Notes under the pieces: model-generated
The model's input: the letters and a program-made list of their open reading frames with translations, nothing else
The model's database searches: none
Told to the model about the DNA's origin: nothing
Part shown: one piece after another, positions 34,945-57,169 of the stretch
How the letters are laid out: every line of letters starts with the position of its first letter
How positions within the stretch are numbered: position 1 is the stretch's first letter
Position numbers and translations under genes: made by a program
Origin: Ciona savignyi
Taxonomy: Eukaryota; Chordata; Ascidiacea; Phlebobranchia; Cionidae
Assembly (NCBI GenBank): GCA_000149265.1
Contig: CH002827.1
Coordinates: 3,030,885 to 3,094,884 of the forward strand
Length of the DNA: 64,000 nt
Direction of reading: 5' to 3'

Positions 34945-37404
34945 ACGCAAGTTAAGCGACCAACAGACTGGTGCGCCGGAATGGTAGTTGTACCTAAGAA
35001 GGATGGCAACATTCGCATATGTGTAGATTTCACGCAACTTAACAAAAGCGTAAAACGGGAGCGGTATCTTCTACCTTGCGTAGATGAAGTATTGGGCCAA
35101 TTGGCAGGCGCGAAAGTTTTCTCTAAACTAGATGCAAAATCTGGTTTCTGGCAGGTTAAGCTCACTAATCAATCACGATTGTTTACAACGTTTATGACAC
35201 CGTTTGGAAGATTTTGTTTTAACAGGCTTCCATTTGGTATATCAAGCGCACCGGAACACTTCCAATCTAAAATGTCGGAGATTCTCTGTGGAGAGGAAGG
35301 GGTCGTTTGCGAAATGGACGATATTCTGGTTCACGGTCGAAATCAAAAAGAACACGATCGGCGTTTAGAACGAGTCCTCAGAAAACTTCAAAAATGTGGT
35401 ATGACGCTTAACAGTACTAAATGTGAATTTTCATGCAATCAAGTCAAATTCGTCGGACACATCATAGATACAAATGGTATACGAGCAGACCCCGACAAAA
35501 TTAAATCAATTGTTGAGATGAAAGAGCCCAAAAACGTCACCGAACTTCGTCGATTTTTGGGAATGGTAAACCAACTAGGTAAATTCACTTCTACTCTAGC
35601 CGACTCGTCGAAAGCACTTAGAGAGCTGCTAGTCAAAAGTAAGGTTTGGGTTTGGGGCGAGCGGCAGCAACGTGCGTTTGACGGTGTTAAACAAATGTGT
35701 GCTTCAAATAGTGTCTTAGCGTTTTACGATTGTAATCGTCAAACGATAGTTTCTGCAGATGCTTCATCCTACGGTCTTGGAGCAGTGCTGTTGCAGAAAC
35801 ATGGTGTAACTTGGAAACCGGTGGCATATGCTTCCCGCTCAATGAACCTGACAGAACAGCGGTACGCGCAAATTGAAAAGGAAGCTTTGGCGGTAACATG
35901 GGCATGTGAACGGTTTTCAGTATACGTTTTAGGATTAAAGTTTACCGTGCACACCGATCATAAGCCGCTTGTATCGCTACTTGGATCTAAAATATTAAGC
36001 GATTTACCTCCACGAATATTAAGGTTCCGATTGAGATTGATGCGATTCCTCTACGACGTGGTGCATGTACCTGGAAAACAACTGACCATAGCAGATACCC
36101 TATCCCGATCTCCACTACCTGATGAGCCAAACTCCAGTAATGCTACAGAAAGTTTGATGGACGACGCATTCGTTATGTCTATCGTCGACGCGATACCGGA
36201 GTCAAACCGAAGAATCGAAGAAATTAAACAAAGTGTGGCCAAAGATCCAGTTTGCAGTCAAATTATTTTATTTTGTAAAACTAAGTGGCCACGAAGGTCT
36301 AAACTTAGAGAACCCTTACAGTTATATTACCCTTACAGACACCTTCTGTCGGAAAAAAATGGAATTCTGCTATATGGAAGCAGACTGGTGATCCCAACGG
36401 CTATGCGAGACGATGTGTTGGGGAGACTACATGAAGGGCACATCGGAATCACAAAATGTCGAGCTAAAGCGAGAGAGTCGGTTTGGTGGCCGTTGCTAAA
36501 TAAACAGATAGGTGAAATAATTGCCAATTGCGAGTGCTGTGCAAAATTTGTTAACCATCGTTCTGAACCTTTACTGCCGATACCCAAACCAACAAGACCC
36601 TGGCAAAAACTGGGGACCGATCTATTTGAACATAAGGGGGAAACTTATCTATTGGTTGTAGATTACTTTTCACGATGGATTGAGGTAGAATTGCTACACA
36701 GCACAACCACAGTAAAAGTTATACAACATCTTAAATCCATGTTTTCGAGGTTCGGTGTCCCAGATACTATAGCATCTGATAATGGGCCTCAGTATGCTTC
36801 GCAAGAATTTAAAGATTTCCTAAACCTATATAAAATAACCCACCTAACATCCAGTCCGATGTTTCCTCAGAGCAATGGTGAATCTGAAAGAGCGGTTCAA
36901 ACTGTTAAACACCTTCTACACAAGTCCAACGATTTGCCGAGGGCCTTACTGGCCTATCGAACGGCGCCATTAGTTAACGGATATTCTCCTTCGCAGCTGT
37001 TAATGGGAAGAAGACTTCAGACGGCGGTTCCAATGAGTCGTCAAATGTTGGTACCGAGGTGGCCGAATTTCAACAGTCTAAGGAAACTGGAGGAAAGTGT
37101 GCAACATCAACAAAAGAGAGACTTTGACAGGAGGCATGGAGTTAGGCCTTTGCCGAGCCTTCGTGTCGGCGACCGCGTAATTATCCGCGACAACCAAAAA
37201 GAAGGCGTAGTTAAAAGTACGCACTGGTTACCTCGGTCGTACATGATCGGCACATCTGGAGGAGGAGTGTTTCGTAGAAACCGACACTTAATAAATGTGT
37301 TGCCCAGGACCACAAACGAACAAATGAGTCCACAACTGACCCTGCCTGCAACTCCACGCAGGTCCAAGCGAACTATTCGGCCACGAACAATATTTAGTCC
37401 TTAA
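34945..37404 (+). CDS. pol: Gypsy Pol, RT, RNase H and integrase
   Basis: About 820 residues. RT motifs: IRICVDFTQLN, RLPFGISSAPEHFQ and the catalytic MDDILVHG (Met-Asp-Asp variant usual in this lineage). RNase H: VSADASSYGLGAVL, YAQIEKEALAV, VHTDHKPLV. Integrase: an H-H-C-C zinc finger (HEGHIG...CECC) and the D-D-E core (GTDLFEHKGE, SDNGPQYASQEF, SPQSNGESERA-type). It ends with a basic tail. The domains look undamaged, but the true N-terminus is upstream of the nested insertion, so this copy should not yield full Pol. Confidence 0.9.
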   Translation, partial: TQVKRPTDWCAGMVVVPKKDGNIRICVDFTQLNKSVKRERYLLPCVDEVLGQLAGAKVFSKLDAKSGFWQVKLTNQSRLFTTFMTPFGRFCFNRLPFGISSAPEHFQSKMSEILCGEEGVVCEMDDILVHGRNQKEHDRRLERVLRKLQKCGMTLNSTKCEFSCNQVKFVGHIIDTNGIRADPDKIKSIVEMKEPKNVTELRRFLGMVNQLGKFTSTLADSSKALRELLVKSKVWVWGERQQRAFDGVKQMCASNSVLAFYDCNRQTIVSADASSYGLGAVLLQKHGVTWKPVAYASRSMNLTEQRYAQIEKEALAVTWACERFSVYVLGLKFTVHTDHKPLVSLLGSKILSDLPPRILRFRLRLMRFLYDVVHVPGKQLTIADTLSRSPLPDEPNSSNATESLMDDAFVMSIVDAIPESNRRIEEIKQSVAKDPVCSQIILFCKTKWPRRSKLREPLQLYYPYRHLLSEKNGILLYGSRLVIPTAMRDDVLGRLHEGHIGITKCRAKARESVWWPLLNKQIGEIIANCECCAKFVNHRSEPLLPIPKPTRPWQKLGTDLFEHKGETYLLVVDYFSRWIEVELLHSTTTVKVIQHLKSMFSRFGVPDTIASDNGPQYASQEFKDFLNLYKITHLTSSPMFPQSNGESERAVQTVKHLLHKSNDLPRALLAYRTAPLVNGYSPSQLLMGRRLQTAVPMSRQMLVPRWPNFNSLRKLEESVQHQQKRDFDRRHGVRPLPSLRVGDRVIIRDNQKEGVVKSTHWLPRSYMIGTSGGGVFRRNRHLINVLPRTTNEQMSPQLTLPATPRRSKRTIRPRTIFSP

Positions 37405-37484
37405 AAAGTATTGTAATGTAAATATGGAAATCTGTATCTTTCTACTGTTTTTTATTTTATAATTATTTTTATTTTTTAGAACTT

Positions 37485-37494
37485 GAAGGGGAGA
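37485..37494 (+). promoter_or_regulatory. Polypurine tract
   Basis: GAAGGGGAGA immediately before the 3' LTR, the expected plus-strand primer of reverse transcription. Confidence 0.8.
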
Positions 37495-37670
37495 TGTTGT
37501 ATTGTGTAAACTATTCCTTAGTTTATTGCGTTGCCTCCACGATGATTTATAATGATTACTCCCCCACGCCCTCGACATTCCTGCATTCCCCGCGCGAGCT
37601 AATTGTATATACCTCGTGTTTGTTTGCCTGTTTAAGGCAGTTGGTACTTAACAAAATTCAGAATACAACA
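37495..37670 (+). repeat. 3' LTR of gypsy element
   Basis: TGTTGTATTGTG start and ATACAACA end, followed by the second GATGT. Confidence 0.93.
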
Positions 37671-37705
37671 GATGTATTATTACACAACGGGTTACATAAC
37701 TATCA

Positions 37706-38060
37706 GTTAAGATATGTATTAATGTGTATTAACGTAAAATGCAGCTGTAAGATTGCCGTTTGCAAAATGCACTCTTGCGTCAGATCAACGTAATTGTGTT
37801 ATAACGTCTAGTTCTGACGCTCATGTAGCATTTAGCATACGTTATATAAGACGATGTATTATTACACAACGGGTTACATAACTATCAGTTAAGATATGTA
37901 TTAATGTGCATTAACGTAAAATGCAGCTGTAAGATTACCGGTAGCAAGATGCACTCGCGCGTCAGATCATCGTAATTGTGTTATAAAATGTCGTCAGGAA
38001 ACGCAAGTTCTGACGCTTATGTATAGCATTACATTCGTTATATAAAGCGAGGTATTATTG
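37706..38060 (+). repeat. Two tandem copies of the SOUL upstream module
   Basis: Two copies of about 178 bp, each running from 'taagatatgtattaatgtg' through 'gccgtttgcaaaatgcactc' to 'cgttatata'. Related single copies precede SOUL A and B and lie at about 31610. The TATA-like 'gttatataa' invites a promoter role, but the module is 450 bp or more from the ATG and may simply be a satellite. Confidence 0.6.
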
Positions 38061-38531
38061 TACAGATTTAGGAAGCACATGTTTAGCAGTATAAACACTT
38101 TAACCTAGTAAAATTATCAGGAGTAGTGATGTGGTCTGCGGGAATTATTCTCATGCAGCAGTGGGGAATACACCGGCAGCTGGGGTGGTTATACAACAGG
38201 TGGGAGAATGAGGCATTATACAACAGGGGGTGCAAAGGTAGGTCGTGTCTACCCTTTCAGTCGTTGAGATATTTTAGACAGATGTCGTGAGAACGACACA
38301 TATGTTAAAAGATTGATCGCTGCGACATTTTTTTCTACTTACAAAACTCGATAAACTAGTGGATTAAGCTATACAGTGGCTTTCCAGCAGATCGCAGCAA
38401 ATTAGGTAGAATGTCTGGCCAATTTCCGTTCTTTCGTCTTTGTGTTATAGGTTTAACTGCATTCACGAGAGCTATTGTTCACAGATATCGTCGTGGGCAA
38501 TCTGCACAACTAGGCAAATTAAGCATTAGGA

Positions 38532-40818
38532 ATGCAGCTTTTATCCTTTATTATAGTTCTTTGTGTATTTGCATCATCAGCCATTGGGGCTTACCCAGAA
38601 AGCACCGTTGGATATGAACAACCAGTGTACAACTTGACTGCAAACCAGCCAACGGTACTTAATAAAGACTGGTAAAGACAGACATTTAGTATATGTCCAA
38701 GTCTAACAAATTTAGATCATCGATATGATAAACGATTTTTCTTTTCGGATTGTTCCTGTTTTTTATGTGTCAAAATGTTATATTTAAATATCCGCCAACA
38801 ATAAACTAAACTTTACATCGTGTAATAACTTAGTGCACATAATCTCCCAGGACGGCTCTTATGAAGTTCGAAAATACACCACAAGTAAATGGGCCCATAC
38901 CAATGTAATTGCTCGGTCGTGGGAGGAAGCAAGTGCAACTGGGTTCAAACGACTTTTCGCTTACATAAGTGGAGACAACAATCGACGTACGTCTAGTGTC
39001 TAAACTCCTATAGCGTATTTATAGGCACGCACTTACAAACCCCCGAGGCGACAATACATACGATGCTCCTAGGTCCGTGTGGTAGATTTTAACTTCAATC
39101 AAAATGCCAATCGCGATTAAAACCATGAACCGAAAATTATATATCGTTTATATTATACCAATTTACGAAATTATTTTTCCCAGCGTAATTTTTTTAAAAA
39201 GTTATCCATTTAAATCTAAACCATAATATATACCACATTCAAAAGATGCAACTTGAATGCACATGCCTTCTAAATAAAGCGTATATCAGACTGTTACTAG
39301 TTTCAGTGGAGTGGAATTTTGGGGGATTTCCCGAAAAGGGTTAACTAAGTAAGGGGCGTACGCCAGTTCAAGCATTGTATACTCGATTATTCTAATTCTC
39401 ATCTAATTTGGAAAACACTGTGTAGCTATAATTTTATTTCTAATCTAATTTTAAAAATGCTAGATATTTTTTAGAGCTTTCCAAGTATGCTAACAAGTGA
39501 CTTTGTAACGTCACACGTACGATTTATTAGTAAAACTAAAAACTTTAGTAATTTGCAAAACAACTGCGTGTCACAACTATGCAACACAAAAATTAAACAA
39601 TAAAAATAGAAGTTAAATATGCAGCTGGAGCGGTTTGGAACGAACTGATCCGCGGACTAGTAGCCTACCGGGGGTCGGGGACCACTGCTTTATCGGGTCT
39701 ATTACACTATTTGCTAAATTAGTAATACCATGTTATTGTAATATATTTGTGTTGGTATTTTTCTTAACCAAATAACAGCGATTTAGATAAACAAAGTTGC
39801 AATATGGTTTACCTACGATGCAATCGTATCCTGGAGCATAGAAATTAAAGTCTAAATTAAAACTTACAAAGCAGAAATCAAAATGGATATGACGGTTCCT
39901 GTTGTGGTCGGGTTCTACGCAAACCCATGTGTCTTCTGCCAAGATCACTTTAGTGTCTTGTTCTACATACCGGAGATCTATCAGGCATCTCCACCCATTC
40001 CGACCGATCCATCTATTAGTATAATTGTCATGGAAAGCTGGGTTGAATACACCAGGTGGTCATAAGTATTACTGCACTAAATTTAACCTCAACTGTTTCT
40101 ATTTTACGAATCTTCTATTCTTATTGCGGCGTGCAGTGGTGCGAGCTGTGGCACACTTCAGAAAGTAAATTTTTTATAAACTGTATAATTCCTGCCCTGA
40201 CTTTTTCGAACATTGCCATATAAGCATATAACGAAATATCCAACATTTTGAAGAACGACTGTAATATGGCGCTACAGAGGTAAAATTTTCTTAACCCAAG
40301 AGGAAATATGAATCGCCTAGGTCGCAATGTAATAATATTGTGTATACCGTATAAATCTTAAGGTTTTGTCTTTTTGCAAAGCGGTCCGCGGACATTGCGC
40401 TTTTTACCAAAACCAAAATGTAGCGATGTCCTCATTTGGTTGCAATACACTGCGATTAATGCCGGTCATCCGACAGTGACCATTATTTAATTTTATAATT
40501 GTAATCAGTTTCTCACAAGAGTACCAGTACGAAGCCCACATAGGCACACCAGTGTTTTCAGTTAAAACGAACAAAATTCTAAAATATTCATGTTCAGCCT
40601 CTAAGTAGATTGACGTTAAATTTCGTTTTAGAATGTTCTCAGGATTCGCTGTAGGAGATAGACCATCGAAGGAGACAACTCAATTAAGCAAAGATATGAA
40701 GAAGAACGGAATGGCTGCAGATATAGACGAATCTACAATGTACCTTGCGTCATATGACCCCCCATTTAAGATATTTCACCGTCATAATGAAGTCAGCATG
40801 ATAAAGGCCAAGAAATAG
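38532..40818 (+). CDS. Secreted SOUL haem-binding protein, copy C
   Basis: Exons 38532-38654, 38851-38986, 39875-40055 and 40632-40818 give 208 residues in frame. Same signal peptide, SOUL core and C-terminus as copy B. Substitutions include His for Arg and Ile for Thr in the AHTNVIARSW stretch of exon 2, and SVLFYIP for TVWFYIP in exon 3. The intact frame with mostly coding-compatible changes suggests it is functional. It ends unit C. Downstream sequence diverges from units A and B soon after the stop. Confidence 0.88.
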
Positions 40819-41169
40819 ACGCCAATAATATGTGTCACATATTATTATTCATGGAAAGGCTCATAACCTATAATGAGTTTATATATACATATGCTTTAGC
40901 TCTTAATAAGTAGGCCTACAAAACTGCAAGTTGTAACCACTCAAAGGTGAAACCAAGACAAATACTTGAAATAACATTTTGAAAAAAGCTTATTTTGGAT
41001 TCACTGATAAATAGCTATCGCTTTATCGCAGATGTATAAAAGTGCTTGATTTGTCATTATTTAATGGCAAAAACTGGGGCAAAAATGAATAAACTAAACC
41101 AATCAAGGACTTTTTCACTCTCCTGCAGCACTTCTGGTTTAATTATCAGCAGATAGCGGAAAATTTTGT

Positions 41170-41420
41170 AAAATACCTGTCCAAATTCGTTGCTTTGGCT
41201 TCTAATTTAGGTTAAACGGCTTTCTGAGCGAACTTTGTTCACAGATATTGTCGTTGTTTTATGGAACATATATTTTAGAGGTTTAGAAATGTGGCTTTGA
41301 TCTTTATTAGTTACATGTGTGGTCGAATCATAAGCCATTGGATATTGCACACGAAGCACGATTAGGTTTGAAAAACCATCGGGTTTCCACAGACGATTGT
41401 CCGTGTGATAACCCTTTGCG
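41170..41420 (+). pseudogene. Degenerate fourth SOUL copy (exon 1 relic)
   Basis: The sequence follows the 5' flank and exon 1 of the intact copies: 'ttgttcacagatattgtcgt', then a decayed signal-peptide region, 'agccattgg', 'cacgaagcacgatta' and 'gaaaaaccatc' in the right order. The ATG is lost and there are stops. No exons 2-4 seen afterwards. Confidence 0.6.
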
Positions 41421-41816
41421 TTTACTAAATACGAAGACAAATGTTATCTTATCCACAATGGTGACTAAATATCCAGCCCGGGAAATGAATTAAAGAATAG
41501 TGTGACCCTTTTAAATTTTGTTTTAAAATATTTTTTTTTAATTTGCGTCAATTAAGTGGTATGTTTTATAAAGGAATTACTTGGGGGAATTTTACGTAGG
41601 TTACTTCATTTTTATTATTTTTCCTATTTTTTATTTATAATTGTGCAAATTATTTAAGAGCTAGTTACCTGGTTTTATATCCTTAATGGATATAAATGAC
41701 ACATCCACCAAACATTAGATCTATAACATTCTTCCTCGTTCATTTTACTATTTTAATGAATCAACGCAACAAACAGTATGACAATACCCAGCATCTAAAA
41801 AAACTTGGTCTTATTA

Positions 41817-53214
<11,398 letters not shown>

Positions 53215-53564
53215 TTAAAAAGTTGTATTAGGCCAGAATTCCATAAAAAAGGGAGATGACTATTTGCCTTCGCAAATGTGATTATCGTATATGTTAAAAC
53301 TTCGATGTTTTATAGACCGTTTGCCTTGTTGTCTGTATCACAAAAAAAGCGCCAAAACATTTGTTTCGGCAATTCAAACATAGATATCTAAAATAAAACA
53401 ACATTGGACAAACGTATGTCAACGCAACGCCACTATAAACCCTTGGTAAAAATGAACTACTTATTAATTTTACAAATTGTATAATTTGCTACCCGACTTC
53501 TGCGTCACGCTTGTGACAGACATGTCAGTCGCCAAATGATTGACATAAAAGGGTTATTCAATCA

Positions 53565-54240
53565 GGTTAAAACTTCTTTATTGGCGTTAGCTGCGGCATT
53601 TCACAAGAAGACACCGACATGGGTCCAGGCTTACGCCAACCCCGCGAATGGCCGTATTTCGCCCAATCCGCTACATGGGTGAGCCCCGCTTATACCTCAG
53701 CCCGACCGACCCAGCCACTAGAGGCAATCTTTATCCCGAAGTAACGGATCTAGTTTTCCGACTTCCCTTACCTACATTGTTCTAGCGGCCTGATGTTGGT
53801 CACCTTGGAGACCTGCTTCGAATATGGGTACAACCTCGAACGAAAATTAAACCATCTCGGATTTTCAAGGGCCGACGCGAGCTCACCGAACATCATCTCC
53901 GGGCTAACCGATTACATAGTCCCCACCACTTACTAAAAAATAACTTTTCCATGGAACCACGTCTCCGAGTTCGTTTGCTTTGTTGCAGTAGTCGCCGGAG
54001 CGGCAATTTCCGCGTCGAGTTTGAAAAAATTAACCCGATTCCCTTTCGGTCCACCAGGCGACGCGAACATCACCACGCTTCAGAACCGCCCTCCCCTATT
54101 TCCCTCGTGGTCGACTGACCCATGTTTAACTGCTTTTTAAATTAAACCTTTCTCCATCTTGACCTTCAACGTTATCATTTCAATATTTGCTTCCACCAAC
54201 AAGATCTGCACCGACGACTGTCCCAACCCGATCCGACAGA
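53565..54240 (-). pseudogene. Diverged 28S rRNA fragment
   Basis: Read on the minus strand it follows eukaryotic large-subunit rRNA in order: GGTGCAGATCTTG, AGCAAATATT, AACATGGGTCAGTCG, GGTGAGCTCGCG, CCCTTGAAAATCCG, GTACCCATATTCGAAGCAGG, TCTCCAAGGTG, ACAATGTAGGTAAGGGAAGT, ACTTCGGGATAAAGATTGCC and GGCTGGGTCGGTCGGGCTG. Many otherwise conserved positions are changed (for example CATATTCGAAGCAGG where CATATCCGCAGCAGG is usual), so it is a dispersed pseudogene and not a working rDNA unit. It is more GC-rich than its surroundings. Ends are approximate. Confidence 0.85.
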
Positions 54241-54430
54241 TACGTCTGGTGGTAACTGGTCGCTAGCTTGTCTGTTGTGTCTTTGGGCAGGGCAACGGAC
54301 ATTGCCTAAACCCAAAGGATTAATGAGCTCTACTAAATTAAAGGCACGTGTGAATCATACACAACACACAGCAATGGCTCCGGTAATTCGAAGTTGGGCG
54401 CGAGTATCTTTCATACGCGCAATAAGAGTG
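54241..54430 (+). repeat. SINE copy abutting the rRNA fragment
   Basis: 'gtaactggtcgctagctt', 'gcagggcaacggacattgcc' and 'acaacacacagcaatggct' follow the 42165-42460 family. Confidence 0.55.
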
Positions 54431-54863
54431 TATTTATGATTGCTTTGTATTTTCCATTTTTGGTTATTTCTGGCGTAAACTGGGTTGTTTAAATAAATGT
54501 GTAATTCCTAATTATGTTTTTTAGACAAGACGTAATACAAATTAGTCCGTGATATCAACGATGACCCAAAAAAACGAAAAATACGCCTATTTTATACATT
54601 TACCGATAACGGAAATTTACCAATGTTTTCTCTTAGCAATCGAAGGGAACCCGTAAACATTTTGATTGAGGAAGAACATCTTATTAACGCCACCTTACGC
54701 GCTTAAACATTTTAATTTTATTGTTATAATTTCTGTTTTTTAAGTGTTAGCAGGTCTAATTGATATAGAATTGGTTTTTATTATTGCGTTCAAAAAAGTA
54801 ATGTTTAATTTAAATATTTCACAAAAGTAACATTTTTAAATATTTTTCATTAACTGTTCGCTC
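54431..54863. other. Intergenic, nothing recognised
   Basis: AT-rich sequence between the SINE and the 3' end of the two-TM gene. It probably contains that gene's 3' UTR. Confidence 0.35.
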
Positions 54864-55945
54864 TCATGGGATTCCAATCGCTTCCTGGTAACTCGGTAAT
54901 CTTCCCTTTTCAACATTTCCAAGCGCGTCTCGAGTGTTTGTGACCTCATATACCTGGGACGTGGGGGTTGATAGGGTTGGGTTCTTTATAACGTCTTTAT
55001 AGGTCGGAGGGTTATCGGAATACGACTCGTTTCTCTCGGGAATGTGAACTGTTCGTTGGGATCGTCTTGGTGAACGCGTTTCTCGCATAGCGTATTGTTC
55101 GATTACTCCATCTAGCGGTGCCTCTAAAAAAGAAACCTAGTTTGATAGGATATATATATATATATAGGAGTTGTGGAGATCGTAACCACATATTTCTATG
55201 GCCGCTAGATGCCGCCATAAAGCAACCACGATTTACGGTCGTATGGCCGAATGGTTAACGCGACTGATACACATACCAACCTCTATGCAAAAAAAAACGA
55301 TTCCAGTAACAAGTTCACAATGGATTCGAAACTTAAAAAATAAATAGATAAAAAGGTTCATAAAAATTGCTGATTTACTTATTGGTAGTGTGGCTGAATA
55401 GTTATCAGGCGATACATATACGGAATTCTATAGATATATACTTTTAAATAATAAGTAGTGTAAAAACCTGTGTTGCACCGAAGGTTAATGCCAGCCACCA
55501 GGCAAGGACATGCTACAAACAAAAGGATTCCGACACCAGCTCCCCAAATTGTGAAAATAAATAAAACTATAGCTGCAGATAACGCCACCAAACCAATGGC
55601 AATTAGAACAATTCCGGCTCTTCTTTTACGTACTTCGATCTCTCTTCGAGCCAACCACCTTGATATAAACGTTAAGCTGGCGGTATTTTCAGTGTTTTGA
55701 GGCGTATTTTGGACAAAATAAACCGGGTTTTCGGTAAACGAACTCCTGTTCTGTGCATTTTGGATGTCGATGTTGGTTCCTATTACTCCTAAAGCATTTT
55801 CACAATTTTCTCCATTTTGGGCTGTTTCTTGAAATTGACTTATGGTTGGCGTTATAAAGTCAATGTTGGTAAGTTCTTGCAAGGTATCTTCCGTCCTCCT
55901 TTGTGGGGCGTTGTTCATAGTACGTGTTTCACTGATATTTAACAT
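54864..55945 (-). CDS. Two-TM membrane protein with PPxY motif
   Basis: Two exons, 55945-55468 and 55123-54864, join in phase 1 to 245 residues. The N-terminal 100 residues are polar and Asn/Gln/Thr-rich. Then a basic stretch (RREIEVRKRRAG) precedes two adjacent hydrophobic segments, about AGIVLIAIGLVALSAAIVLF and WGAGVGILLFVACPCLVAGI. The C-terminal tail is hydrophilic, with a PPTYKDVI motif and LPSYQEAIGIP at the end. PPxY binds WW domains such as those of Nedd4-type ligases, so regulated trafficking or ubiquitination is plausible. I do not recognise the family. Start at 55945 or at the next Met (MNNAPQ, ten codons on). The open frame past 55468 is intron. Confidence 0.7.
55236..55340 (+). 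repeat. SINE fragment, second tRNA-like family
   Basis: 'ggtcgtatggccgaatggtt' head, 'caagttcacaatggattcg' tail. It lies inside the intron of the two-TM gene. Confidence 0.5.
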
Positions 55946-56895
55946 TAATGCAAATCGTATTTTATCAAATAAGATGCTTTCCGGTCAATATATTAAAATT
56001 TTCCTTTCGTTTCTACTACATGTTTCCCTTAGTTAATAAAACATGGTTATAACTTATATCCCAAAACATGCAGATACAGTTCTAAAATCCGATAATTGGC
56101 TTCATTTGAAATATTTCTTGAGTTTTCTTTATTAACTAATAAGTATTTCACGTCTAGATAAGTTTGCAAAGCATAATTATAATCAACAAACCATGTTCAT
56201 ACATTCCTGTGTCGTACTGCTTATTATAGTGAATCCAAATCGTGTTTGTGCTGATGTGTATTACGTTCTTGGCGGTTAAAATAAACAACTAATTAAAATT
56301 AAGACCTGTCTTGCTTAAGCGTTTCCGCCTACATGATGTGCTTTTCCTTTTCGGTATTTAATTAACAATGGGCATTTTGTGTTAGGGTATAGCAGAATTG
56401 TCAGATTGAAGCTGCAATAATGCTTATAACGCGCCATGTGCTTTGTTGGCGGACGTATAACGGTCGACATACAATAATCGGCCAAACCTTAACAAGTCTG
56501 ATTACTTTAATTTCCAAACTGCAAAACCTACCAGACCTTTCTCAGGCGGTTTAGTACTGTAAATTCTAATTTGATTGGTTAGAATTTGACAAAAAAATCA
56601 ATTTGATAAACGCCTTGATCTTGTCTACTCTCTTCTGTTTTTGTTGTTGTAAATCATCAGCAAATTCTAAAATCGTGACGTATTACAATAAAAACACAAA
56701 TTCAGTATTATACTCAGTTATCCTTTTTTACAAGCTGTTTTACTTCGACAGAGCCTTTAATTCCAAAGCGAAACGAGCACAAATACAAAAGTAACGATCA
56801 GCTAAGCTAATAGCCTATAACATATAGTAAACTTACGACAAATAATAGTTTAGTGACGTTATCTTACGGAAATTGTTGTTGTGGGAAGAATACAT
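55946..56895. other. Intergenic, nothing recognised
   Basis: AT-rich region upstream of the divergent two-TM gene. A 63-codon frame at 56603 is unremarkable. Confidence 0.35.
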
Positions 56896-56899
56896 TGTA

Positions 56900-57145
56900 T
56901 ATTACACCGACGCCTTTAAACCGTAGGGTTGTAGGTTCAAAACTGATCACTAGTTATGTGTATGTGACATTAGACATGGCACCTAACGGAATCGCCTGAG
57001 CAGCCGATTAATGGCTTCTACTCAATTAAAGAAATCATACACAACACACTGCAACAGCTCCGGTCACCCGACTGTGGGCGTATGGTAATCTGACGATTGC
57101 CCGCGTGTTAACCCCCTGGTTTTCCCATCCACGTGAAATAAACAT
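56900..57145 (+). repeat. SINE copy, nearly complete
   Basis: B-box-like 'gtaggttcaaaac', then 'gacatggcacctaacggaat', 'acaacacactgcaacagct' and the tail 'ttttcccatccacgtg', as at 42165-42460. Confidence 0.6.
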
Positions 57146-57169
57146 GAAAATTACCATCATCATTACTAG

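Larger units (their letters stand above)
31782..37670 (+). mobile_element. Ty3/gypsy LTR retrotransposon, young, pol split by insertion
   Basis: 176-bp LTRs (31782-31957 and 37495-37670) differ at a single position near their 3' ends. A perfect GATGT duplication flanks the element. After the 5' LTR comes TGGTGTCAGAAGTGG, a primer site complementary to the 3' end of tRNA-Leu. Before the 3' LTR is the polypurine tract GAAGGGGAGA. Order gag, protease, RT, RNase H, integrase is that of Metaviridae. Defects: a TGA between gag and pol, and a 1557-bp nested element at 33385-34941. Confidence 0.92.
31570..41420 (+). repeat. SOUL tandem unit C (with a gypsy insertion)
   Basis: It opens like unit A ('ccacctcttgcacatttg' near 31590, upstream module 31610-31781). 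The unit is interrupted at 31782-37670 by a gypsy element and resumes with two tandem copies of the module (about 37706-37885 and 37890-38060) and SOUL copy C. The gag/ORF1-like sequence behind copies A and B is missing here. Confidence 0.65.
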
